This document shows, in pieces, positions 1 to 10,900 of a stretch of 64,000 nucleotides of DNA. Position 1 is the first letter of the stretch. Each line of letters opens with the position of its first letter. Under the pieces are notes generated by a model that saw only the letters and a list, made by a program, of their open reading frames with translations, was not told the DNA's origin and searched no databases. Origin of the DNA: Halichondria panicea (Eukaryota > Porifera > Demospongiae > Suberitida > Halichondriidae); NCBI RefSeq assembly GCF_963675165.1, contig NC_087378.1, forward strand, positions 6,319,205 to 6,383,204, given 5' to 3'. The position numbers and the translations under genes were made by a program.

Positions 1-209
1 CCCTCTTCCATTCGTTCTTCTCAGTGGCCAGACACGGATCGAGGAAGGTGGTGGCATATCACGTCGTCCCCGGCAACACACTGGTAGAGCAGTTGGTTAG
101 AAGTAGCATTCAAGATTGTTGTAATTTGAGACAGTTGTTGCTATCATTAGCAAACTCATTCCCAGCTCTAGGTGAAAAACTGGCCAGTCTTATCCTTCCT
201 ATGTTCTAG
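1..209 (+). CDS. 3' end of an unidentified gene (partial)
   Basis: An open frame runs from the window edge to a TAG stop at 207-209. A possible splice acceptor (TTCTTCTCAG) ends at base 24, so the last coding exon may begin at 25; the same frame is also open from base 3, so I cannot decide between a continuing exon and an intron. The readable tail of about 60 residues is helical and leucine-rich, ending LGEKLASLILPMF. It would fit a HEAT-like or other all-helical protein, but I do not recognise the family. The gene is tail-to-tail with the GH57-like gene, 264 bp between stops. The spacer 210-473 is AT-rich and shows no gene. Confidence 0.45.
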   Translation, partial: LFHSFFSVARHGSRKVVAYHVVPGNTLVEQLVRSSIQDCCNLRQLLLSLANSFPALGEKLASLILPMF

Positions 210-473
210 GTATAAAAATTTTTAAAAATTGGCTGGCCAAATATTTTTGTTGCTTTAATCAAAAATTGTTTTTCTTGATATATCGATATATGGAGTGTTT
301 GTGTAATTTGTACCGAACAATACATTCATGTTCTCGACAATCGTAAGAATTATTATCAACATTAATTTTAATATGTGGTTGTACATCAAAATTAATTGTG
401 CAAAAAATAGAGGATAACTAATAGCTACAAAATTACAGCCTTACATCTATACACACAACTATGAAATCACAGT

Positions 474-3400
474 TTATCCTTTGCATGCTGCATTCCCTGC
501 TCCTATGTAGACATGATATATGTCTGTCTTCTTGACATTTCCTTTAGTGTCTGTGGCAGTCACAAAGTAGTCAATCAGTGTATCCTTCAGCCCTGTTATC
601 TGTGAGGGGGGTGAGATGACCACAGTTAATTTGTACCGCGTTTCTAGCTTGTTAGCATTAATTTGCACTGTTGGCTGATGAAAGAAAAGGAAATGTTTGT
701 GGTTAGCGGTTATCACAAGAGTAGATAATCTCGGAACAATCAAAGTCAGCCCAAAATATTTTACCAAGCTAGATCTACTTCTTATAAGCCATGGGGCTAT
801 ATTATAGGGTAAACAGTTGGTCAGTTGGTCTGCTTGTGTTTTTCCTATATAGGCTCAGATCCCACTTAGCGATTAGGCAATGAAATGTAGGTGGCACAGT
901 AAGTGCATAAATTACCCCAGTAGCCAATTACCTCAGTGATAAGCACATGCCAAGTTTTAAGTCTGACGAATTTGAGGCATTTGAAACAGACATACTATGT
1001 ATGCGTCATAATTATTATGTAATACAATTGCAACTCTTACCTTGATCCAGAACTCATTAGCGATGATGGTAGGGAGGCAATCCTTTTTTGTGCTGTTACA
1101 GCTCAAGTCAATGCTGGCATTGTACACATTTCCCTGTGGCACGTGGAACACATTTCAGGGATGGCAACTATACACTGATATGACAAGATGGCTACCTTTG
1201 GGAAAACTCTCTCATTCATCTTCATCGTAGTCCAGTCTGTCACTTGGGTTAGGTCTGTATTAGGGAAATTTGTTGCACAATAATGCTGGAAATGTACCCA
1301 GACGTCCCAGAGGAAAGTTCGTCATGTTAACCACATATGCCCCCAGGGCCTGGCCTAGCTAAATGAGGTGGTCTACCCCAACAAATCAAATAGCAAATTC
1401 TGAGCATTGTAAAGACTACTGTACATGTTCAACAATGTGTAGTAGGTTTCTTAGTTGTATAGTCAACTAGGGAGTGTAGTGTCACTAATTAATTGACCGA
1501 GGCGCAGCCAATATCGTGGTTTTTCTAGAAAAAGACACTGCAATACCAATACATGATGAGCTGAGCAAACACAGTCCTTACTGCGCCAATATATACCATG
1601 TGACTGACCTGACTTGTACACTTCATTTGAGTTATCTTGTAAAGGGTTGATACCATCCATGTCTTTGCGATAGTTGAACACGACTGACGATATACCAGAC
1701 ACGTCGTAAGCAAAGGTCCACACGTGGAAGTCACTGTAATATCATGGCCGGAGATACCGTGCATGTAGGATAATTATAATGCTAATTACCTCTGAGACAA
1801 AGATTATAATTATGCAGGATATAGCTATAGTACTGTAGAATTGAATAACATTCATCATGCATTGGGTGATGGCCATTATACAGAGGTGGCCTTTATACAG
1901 AGGTGGCCATTATACAAAGGTGGCCATTATACAGAGGTGGCCTTTATACAGAGGTGGCCTTTTTGATTGATAATTTATTGTTTTCTATACATTGGAACTT
2001 GGATGCCTGGCCATCATACACAGTCGGCTTTGCATCGGGGATGACGTATAGACCGTTAAGGGGGGTTCCATTGCTAGTGGTTCGTGTATGTACTGCAAGT
2101 ACCACTGTGAGGCTTTTAATAATAAATTGGAGATTGCAAGGTACAAAACGTACGTTGCCATGGGTGTGTACTTGTAGCCCCAAAGTTCCCCCATGCCACA
2201 TGCCCCTGGGTTCCATGGCAACCGCTGCAGCGCCCATACAGTGGGAGGAGTCTGGTCCAAGCCGTTGGACCTGTGGCGAGACACATGACTTAATTGTAGG
2301 TCATATAATAATACAAAATGGCCTTCTTAGATCAACTTTGACTCGATTGAGGGAGAATACCAATAAATATCTAGAGGTTACGACTTCTCGGTAAGTGCAA
2401 CTCATGGTGTATTTTCAATCAGAATGGTTGACCATTTTCTTATCTCTACACACTCTGAATGAATCCACAGCTTACAGTGCTTACATGGCAATTGCTTTCT
2501 GTCCATGAGCGACGGCATTGTTGGCTGCTACGGTCTGCTTCACGGGCATGTCCTCCACTCCCCCATAGTACATGTATCCTGAGGTGAGTCCCGGCAGGAA
2601 GAAGTGCCATGCCAACTCAGCTTCCTGAGTGAGGGTGACGTACATGAGGAGAAGGAAGTATCGAAAACAAAACATACAAGCATAATTTATATTCACTGAC
2701 ACAGTAGATGGAAGAAATTAAGGGATGCACCTAAAAATTAACTGATCTGCAATTAAAACATCGTGACTACAATTTTAAAGACACAGACGAAGGTAAATAA
2801 ATAAATACTAGCTGTATTAATGGACTTACAGTTGCATTAGCTGATGGTGCTTGTATTTCACTGATCTTTGCACCAATCGATACCTGAGAAGGTGAGTAAA
2901 CACATGGAGCCTAGAGCAGATAGATATAAAATTATTACCTGCTCTGCCGTTTCCACGACGTTCTCGGCAGCTGTCAGCACGGCCCAGTTCCTCTCATCCA
3001 GGGACCAGCCATTCTCAATGTCAAACTGGCCCACCTATGATAAAGGAGAAAAGTAGCACAGAGGAAATATGAATACAACAATCAACAATTAAAGCATTTA
3101 TTGGCTTATTACCAAATCCCCCCTTGCATCCAACTCTTGGTCTCCTCTTTTATACCCAACTCCCCCATAATAAAGCATTAATCGACTTACTCTCAGATCC
3201 CCCCCTCTTGAATCCAACTCTTGGTCTCCTCCTTTATACCCAACTCCCCCATAATAAAGCATTAATCGACTTACTCTCAAATCCCCCTCTTGAATCCAAC
3301 TCGTGGTCTCCTCCTTCATACCCGACTTTCCCACTCACTTACTCACTTGAGCTTTGTTAGGCTGCAGGGGGTAGTTCCACTGTAGGCTCTGAGGAGACCC

Positions 3401-6400
3401 AAAGTCCCCGTCAGGGTTCACCCACCCCCCATCCTCCACGTGCACCACGTCATTCTCGTCCACTGGGAACTGCCTGAGGTACTGCTGCACTGTCGTGGCA
3501 ATGTATCCCTGGGGCATATAAGGATTAGACACACAATGAATTCGTCACATACAGTGTAATTATGACAGCTGCTACTGTAACATAGCTAGAAAAGGACAAG
3601 TAGGACAATGCCAATTGTTGAGCAGTCGACAAATTATTGGCCTGGAAACTGTTCGCGTTGATCGATGTTCCTAACTGTTCGAGTTGATCGATGTTCCTAA
3701 CTGTTACAGTAAATAGGATTAAAGTAGTTTAATCATTCCCTTAGAACATTGAAACTGTATGAATTATTATTTATTGTAAGCACTAGGCAAAAGCAAGCAA
3801 GTCTGTATATGCCTTTGGTTCTTCCAAACCACAACATGCTGCAAATCATCTTAACAAAAGCCTATTATTAATTGTTACTGACCTTTCCTTTTCCTTCGTT
3901 CACAAAGTTTTTAACACATTCCTCATAGTACGAATTCCCTCCTCCAAAGGCGTTGTCTCCGTCGTGAGCCAGGAGTACCAGGATAGGGTGGGTGGGGTCA
4001 CTATTCCCGGCAATCTTGTCTATGTCCGATGTGCCGTAACACTGGTAACCATCCAACCAACTCATGGCCTGCATGAAAGACCATCACCAGGGTAATTCTT
4101 AAAAAAAATGATAGCTTTGGTTTTAGCGAAAGTGGAGCAATTAAAGGTATGAGCTAGTTAAGCATCCTCCATCGTCTATTATTTTGAGCTACGTATTCAA
4201 TTGTCATTGAAATGAATAAGAAACTTGAACTCCAATTAGTCTATTGAACAGGAAGGATTTGAGAGTACCGTATAGCGGTAACCCGGTTATTTTCGTATGG
4301 TAGAACTTTGTGTATTGTAAAGCATCATGAAACTATCCTGAGCTGTACAAATTTAATTGGGCGTTTCATATGAAAATTTGCACCAACAAATTATCACCTT
4401 GAAACATACACTTGCTGTCCAAGTATAAAACTAAGGCAACAGGTTTAGGATTTAAGCTGATCAACTGCACAGAAAATAACTTGCTTATATGTACGTACCA
4501 TTGCAGCTGGTATTACAATAATCTTGGTTGCATTCCCAGTTTCCGGATCCACATACTGGGCATAGTGAGGTCGGTATGAGAATGGGTACGCATTGTTTGG
4601 AACGCAGCCACGAGAAATGGACTCTCTGAAATAGGAAGACTGCTCAGGATTCACCTGTGAAGAACATGTCAGTCTAAAGTAAGTGTTGAATTGTTCAGTG
4701 CTCACCTGATCAGCTTTGTTAGGAGGAGAATTGTTGTCGCCATGGGGATCATAAGGGTATTTCTGTAAATGTGAGAGTTTGTAATCACTGAAGGCGTGTG
4801 CCAACTACACTAAGTCTATTCTAAACATTATATTCTAGAAGTTTGCACGAATGTGACTGCAACATGCAGGTTATGCTGTGCTGCATGTACCTACCTACTC
4901 TAACCTGAGTAAACTGCACATGTATAACGTGAGGCAAACCCAGCCTACAGTATACACAAATGTGCCATGCACCGTATCATTGCTCACTTTGCAGGCTCTG
5001 GAGATGTGGTTGTTGGCGACGATGACCCATTGCAGACCAGCTGCCACTAGAGTGGGGATGGCCCTCTCAGTGAACACCATCTCAGCGGGGAAGAAGCCTA
5101 GTAATGGAACAATGCTCAATAAAAAGAATGATTGGTTATCATGAACACCATAGCGCCCATCAATAAACTTAAATCGAGGCTTCTACAAATGCCTAGACAA
5201 AAAATAATTTACCATGCATGGACGAGTATATACATTTACATTATGCACTATAGAGTGTTTATGAGCCAGGATAACCATAGCAATTTTGTGTTTTGAAATA
5301 TCTTCTAACCTTTAGAGTAGGGTGCTTTGTTCCACGTTTTGGCGTACATCAGCTTGTGAATTGCAATCTCTTTGGCAAGTGCATTCCTGGGGAAATTAAA
5401 AAAAGCATTAATTTTAGAGCTTCATAGCAATTAAATAATTATGATATGCATGCATAATGTACACTACCAGCAGGGCTTGCATATTGCGCAGTGTACAAAA
5501 TTGCAGCCGGTGTAGAAGCGATATCATTTTTGGGCCCCCCGGGCCCTAAATCGCAAAGTCCACACAAACAATGGAAGGAATAAGAATGCATGCTATACAG
5601 CATCAAGTGAAAAGATACGATCTGTTCACTATACTAAGTCTACAATTTTATCGGCAACTAAGTATTAGAACTACTGCTCTATGAGATCAATAGCAGTAGG
5701 CTCTCACCTGTCTATAAGGGTGGTCAGAGCGTGGTGGTAGGTGAAGGAGACAAAATCCAGTTTAGGATCTCCGCCTGAGGTTTTCATGGAATTGATGGCA
5801 CCAGAGTAAGCGTTGTTCCAACCTGAACTGTAGATGTGGTTGTTGTCTGCAAGGTTGTTCAAGTTCTCAATTAGACAACCACTGAAGCTCACCTGAAGAC
5901 AAAATACAACCTGGTTGAGCAGGGCTATACTTATAATAGGGTCGTTGATAAAAGTGGGCAAATAAGTTGCATCTACACTATCTCTCATGAAAAGATATAT
6001 ACATGCACACAATAAAGAAGTATATCGTAAAGAATAGTACACTAAACAGGAGCTAGCTATAGTTTCGAGATCAGGACTCTCTCATAGTGGGCATCTCTCT
6101 GCAATAGAATTAAGGATAAAGGGGACCACCCCTCCCTCCTATTAGAGACTGGGCTTCAATGCAGTACCTGAGCTCCCATATCTGGAGAGTCTGCAGCACA
6201 ACTCTGTACAGCGTCCAGTGCATAATGCTGGTAGTCATTCACTCTGTCATCTGCAACAGTGCATGCAAGAGAAGTGGAACCTCTGATAAAGGATCGCCTG
6301 AATAAAGGGCACTGCATAGATATTATACAGTGGAACCTCTGTTAACAACCACTTCGGAATAAAGGCCAGCTGCTATAGGCACCCAGGCCCCAAATGAACA

Positions 6401-6965
6401 GTTTGTGTACAAAACAACTCCTCAACAAAGGCCACCTCTGTATAAAGGCCAAAACATTGTTCCCCAAAGGTGTCCGTTATAGAGCTAGAGAGGTTCCACT
6501 GTATTATTTCCCCCAAAATATTACATTTTGTGTAATACGAGCATGCATGCACCAGTTATATTACTGTGTGCACATGCACATACTATTAGTTGTACTACTG
6601 AGATGCAGTACTATGCACTAATATGTAAAGTTGCTCTAATAACCTTTTCCAAAAATGTCATCCATATTGTCATAAGGATGACCTCCTTGTGTGTTCTTGA
6701 GCTGGATAGAATCATACGCTTTCTGGTATGTGTTAGGATTGCTTGGTAACTTGTCCGGCCAGTAGATAGGCTGCTGCATGTGCCTAGCACACACACAATT
6801 TAAGATAGATTTGACTCAATGAGGTTATAAAAATAGAATAACTAGATCTAGATAGCAATTAACTTGTGGTTGGGTGTAGATATAAGCATACCATAGGTAG
6901 GTCGTGTAGACACTGTTAGCAGCACACACACCAAAGAGTACACACAGAACAAGGAAGGTCTCCAT
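474..6965 (-). CDS. Secreted glycoside hydrolase family 57-like protein, 718 aa, 18 exons
   Basis: Exons, in transcript order: 6892-6965, 6644-6783, 6168-6250, 5708-5892, 5310-5386, 4988-5097, 4706-4804, 4499-4654, 3883-4068, 3347-3508, 2939-3034, 2830-2883, 2485-2624, 2154-2270, 1609-1733, 1196-1254, 1041-1133, 474-674. Total 2157 nt in one frame. The start METFLVLCVLFGVCAANS is a signal peptide, so the enzyme is probably secreted or lysosomal. Mature protein opens with WHMQQP (residues 25-30), like the HxHxP strand of GH57. GFFPAEMVFTERAIPTL (187 on) resembles the GH57 nucleophile strand, making E192 the candidate; HDGDNAFGGG (343 on) resembles the second conserved acidic region. Near the C-terminus (about residue 540) RLPWNPGACGMGELWGYK is well conserved in feel, followed by a beta-rich tail. 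GH57 enzymes act on alpha-glucans; the substrate here is not known. Intron 10 carries a tandem repeat (3091-3335). Confidence 0.85.
1871..1961. repeat. 17-bp tandem repeat in an intron of the GH57-like gene
   Basis: Five units of GGCCATTATACAGAGGT, with CTT/CAT variants, follow one another without spacing, and a sixth is partial. They lie in the intron between the exons 2154-2270 and 1609-1733. The same sequence in the opposite orientation (GGCCACCTCTGTATAA) occurs at about 6431-6447 within the degraded AACCTCTG-rich stretch 6273-6502 of another intron, so this looks like part of a dispersed element rather than a purely local slippage product. Confidence 0.7.
3091..3335. repeat. Tandem repeat of about 81-84 bp, three copies, beside a splice donor
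   Basis: Copies start at 3091, 3172 and 3256 (AAAGCATT...). They fill the intron next to the donor of the exon 3347-3508 of the GH57-like gene. The second and third copies contain CGACTTACTCTCA, which on the minus strand reads GAGTAAGTC and resembles a splice donor. Confidence 0.75.
6273..6502. repeat. Degraded dispersed repeat (AACCTCTG-rich) in a GH57-like gene intron
   Basis: Several diverged units of the type GTGGAACCTCTG(A/T)TAA...GGCC occur here, including an inverted match to the 17-bp unit at 1871. No coding potential is seen. It lies in the intron between the exons 6644-6783 and 6168-6250. Confidence 0.4.
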
Positions 6966-7912
6966 TTTGTCACTGGGCCGGCTGCTGAAATGAAAGTGCT
7001 TCGGTGCTGACCTGTACTGTACTGTCATAGATACTATAAATTACAGTAATTTATAGTATCTATGGTACTGTACTGTACTACATAGAAGTGGGTGGAGCTG
7101 AGTCTGCAGCGAGAAATTTACGCATGCGCAGTCAAGCCCACGTGGCTTTTTGACCAAAAGATAATTGCACTCATCACTGATTGTACATTGTCTGGCACTT
7201 GCTGAGAGACTGTACACAATTGATGCACATGTGAGTTATGTGAGTTATGTTTTAATGTTTTTAAAATAGGTCCAAAATTTAGTTTGATGTTTGTATGGAA
7301 ACTTACGGCTTCTGTGGTTTTGCTACACTATAGAGACGGGGAGTTTTTGGGACCTATTAATACGGAGGTAGCTATACATTTTCACGCTAAATAGTCGCGG
7401 CATCTTCCTCCACTTTGTGCCTCAGGCACAAGTCCACCACTGTGTGCATGACATGGTTGCCATTGCAACATGCTTTGTTGTGCATGCGCACTGCATTTTA
7501 ATTCATTATCGTAATTCATTATCGTACAACTTTTCTTCTTTTTGGTAGATATCTGTGAGCTCAAAAGGCCTCTGTTCAGATCAATATATAAACTCTGGCA
7601 GTTGTTTGAAACGTGCATTGCATGTGAGTCTCTTCATTTATATGTTGCAGCTGGGCTAGTTCCTATGCTTTTGTTCTTGTTCATTTTCATGGTTCTGTGC
7701 TGTAAATATTGTACACTGTGTGCACATGGTTCTGTTCACTGTACATCCCTCTTGTGCATATTCTGTAGTGGGCTCACTACTAGGATATAATCAATTTATC
7801 CTGTAGTGGAAAATGTTGTAGTAGTCATTATCTTTCCTAGTGAGTAGTTGTGAAACTGTTGTAATAATCAATTTTCCTCGCAGGTAACTTCAATTTGCCA
7901 GAGAACGATATC
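6966..7912. promoter_or_regulatory. Divergent promoter and 5' UTR region between the GH57-like and helicase genes
   Basis: The two start codons face away from each other across 947 bp. A strong acceptor (TTTTCCTCGCAG, ending 7883) 29 bp before the helicase ATG at 7913 suggests that the helicase gene has at least one upstream non-coding exon here. A near-perfect hairpin lies at 7026-7064. No TATA box is convincing. Confidence 0.5.
7026..7064. repeat. Perfect inverted repeat, 19-bp arms, 1-nt loop
   Basis: Arms are CATAGATACTATAAATTAC (7026-7044) and its exact complement (7046-7064), around a single A at 7045. The hairpin begins 61 bp upstream of the GH57-like start codon, so it lies in the promoter or 5' UTR. 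Confidence 0.8.
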
Positions 7913-10900
7913 ATGTCTCAACAAGAACTGTTAAAACATATTCTCTCCAATGACGACGTTCGCCATAAAACATCACTATGTCAGTTGGCCACCAAACATT
8001 TTGGATTGTTTGAACGATATCCTCACATGCTCTGTGACCTCTATGCTATTCTCAACTGGCTCCTATGCCGCTTAGACAAACTAGATCAGCTGGCACCCTT
8101 CTCCCATCTCCATGGGGACAATCTCCAACTCTACAGTCAGATAATTCTCTCCTTTGTTCAGTTGTTGCAGAAAAATGGTGTGGAGCCCGTGTTTTTCATT
8201 CCACCTCCGCCAGGTTATGATTCAGAACAATTACAAGCAAAGTTTGCTGAATTTAAGCCCCTAAATGTTAAAGAACGAGCTGTAGTTTCATCCATCCACC
8301 AGGTGTGTGCTGGTGTGAAATGCTCAGTGAAACTGAATGTCACTGATTTTGCTGCACTGCATGTCGAGAGTGTTTTGAACAAAGCAGGTGTAAAGATGAT
8401 GCACCTAACTTCTGAGCTAGTGAATGAAATTAGGAGGTACTATTGTGACCACGTCGAGGTGTGTGGTGTGCTAACCAACAATGTTGACCTTCTGGTAGTG
8501 AATGACTTGAAAGTGTGTCTCCTTGAGCTGCTGGATGTCAGAAAAGTGCAAGGCAGTGATCCCCCCTCCATGGAACTATCGTGCCAATTTGTAACGTCAA
8601 CCATGCTTGCTTCATCTCTCAAAATATCCGAGGCTCAACTCCCAGATTTAGTGTTTCTTTGTGAAAACATGCACCAAACTTGCTCTGTTTTGAGGCTGTG
8701 TGTCTCTGGCGTTGCTGCTATTGCACAGTGGCTAAGAGAACGGAAAAAGTCAGTGCCCAACTCTAAAGAGCTCAAGAAATGGTTCACCTTGTCTCGTTTG
8801 TGGCGCTACAATGTTGAACTGTCGAAAACAACTCCTAAAGCTGCAAAAGATGCAACAATTATCGGATTTGTCCGTACTTGCATCCAGAGAGGCACCATGC
8901 TATCTCATTTGCTTGCCTTGGCTAATGGACGATTTTTGAGACCGGTTATCTTCGAATCACTGCAGTTACAAGGTCCTCGTTTTGTTCTGTTTACTCTAAG
9001 CATACGGAAACAGCTATACTCACTTCTGGGAGTGAAGAAATTTGTAGAATATGGCTGCTCGTCTACAAGAAGCTTCGATTCAACTTCTGGAAAGCTCAAA
9101 CCTTGTTTGTCTGAAAAGAACGAACTTGTGTCTTTGACAAAGAAACCTCTGAATTTCAAACTTTCGCTTCTCTTCGTGACTGTTCTTGGTCGGCAATTGA
9201 AGCTAACAGACGATTCTTTGCACTCTAACATGTTGCAGTTAGAGAGCATTGAGCAAGTTCATATCACTGCTGTTATTGTTTGCTCTTGTTTGCTCTTCAT
9301 GTCGTGTCCCAACAATGTCTACACACCATCACCTGAGTTAGCCGTTTGCGAATTGGATGCTCTCTTCTTAACTTGTTTAGTGTCTCACACAGGGTCACCT
9401 GTCCCAACTCTCACAAGTTGTCCCAGTTCACGCTCCCTCACTGTCAACGCGTGGTTCACACACTTGCTGCACCACTCGCTACTGGTGTCCTCTTTGCTTC
9501 AACTCACTGAACTTCTACCATCCCCAGGAGACATCTTCTCAACCCTGGCATTCCTCAATTTTCATAAAGTGTCTTACGTCCAAGATGAAGGTGCCTTCGA
9601 TGAAACTACTGCCGATAAAAATGTTCCTGCTTCAGAGGGAGCTTCTGAAATTACAGAACTGCCAATTGTTGGTCATGTGACAGGCAAAGACTCTGCTTCT
9701 CTGCCGAGTGTTGATCATGCAGTGGGGGAGGAGAACATTTTGTTGTCAGCTGCTGTGGAGCAGTATCGGAAATTCATGAGCCTGCCATCAGTCTTATGTC
9801 TCAGAGCTGAAATCTTAAATTGTGAAGAAGTGCCGACTCAGCTTACACCGTTTGTGAAATTATTTGTGGAAGCTGTCGAAGCTATCAAGTCAGCTTCCCC
9901 TCCAAATGACGGAAGGAATGTCTCTACTATCGATACAATTGCTATCCATGATTTACTGCCACTTACAGAACCACCACATTCTCTCCACTCGAGTTTTTCT
10001 TCACAGTCCTCTACCTCTCGGCTTGAAGTATCGGAACACCAAGATGCTAAAGAGTTAGAACAAGACTGGTACTCCTTCCAAGACATACGGGAAGAGACGA
10101 TCGATGGTGGTCATTCAGACTGGACCGAGGATATTCTTGAGCGGTCAAGTCCAGATGTGCCAATATCCTCTGAAAGAATGGCCCCAAGTGCTATTGCAAC
10201 TACTCAACCAGATGGTGCTGACCCAAATAGAGGTGTTGTTCGTTCCTCTAGCCCAAAGAAGAAAAAACCTGCTAATAAGAAGCAACAATTTGTCAAAAGA
10301 ACTACCACAGTTCCACTACCAATTCTGGAGCACAAGAAACAGATTCTTGAGCTCGTGAGCACACACCGAGTTGTGATGATTGAAGGAGAAACTGGTTGCG
10401 GCAAGTCGACTAAAGTCCCACAGTTCATTCTCGATTCGTGTCTGAGTGAGAAGAAGCAGTGTGTAATCATGGTGACCCAGCCTCGAAGAGTGGCAGCCAT
10501 TAAATTGGCGGAGAGAGTGGCAGGAGAAAGAGGAGAGGAAGTGGGGAAGACGGTGGGATTTTGTATCGGAGGAGAGAGTCACCGGACCACCAAAACTGCT
10601 CTCACATACTGCACTATTGGATACCTCCTGCAGGTGAATACATGCTGGATATTGTGTGCATGGTACTGATGATTATGTAGATTTAAAGTATGGGTATAAT
10701 TATGTTAGTTTACCGGACAACCATGATTTTGAAAATTGTCCGGGTACAATTGGAACAGATCATTGTAGCGCACGTGAGATGTCCAGAATCATTAGAACAG
10801 CTGCATGCGAGCTAGTTTTTATAGCGCTATGTGCGACCAAACAGTTGCACTAGCTACATGTATGAGTTAATTGCTAACTGCAGAACTCTTGATAGTTATA

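Noticed and set aside
1903-2394. 163-codon + strand open frame
   Set aside because: Antisense to an exon and repeat of the GH57-like gene; composition is repeat-like and it has no splice or conservation support.
7895-7912. Start of the helicase frame at TTG 7895
   Set aside because: TTG is not a normal nuclear start; the acceptor at 7883 makes this 5' UTR and ATG 7913 follows.
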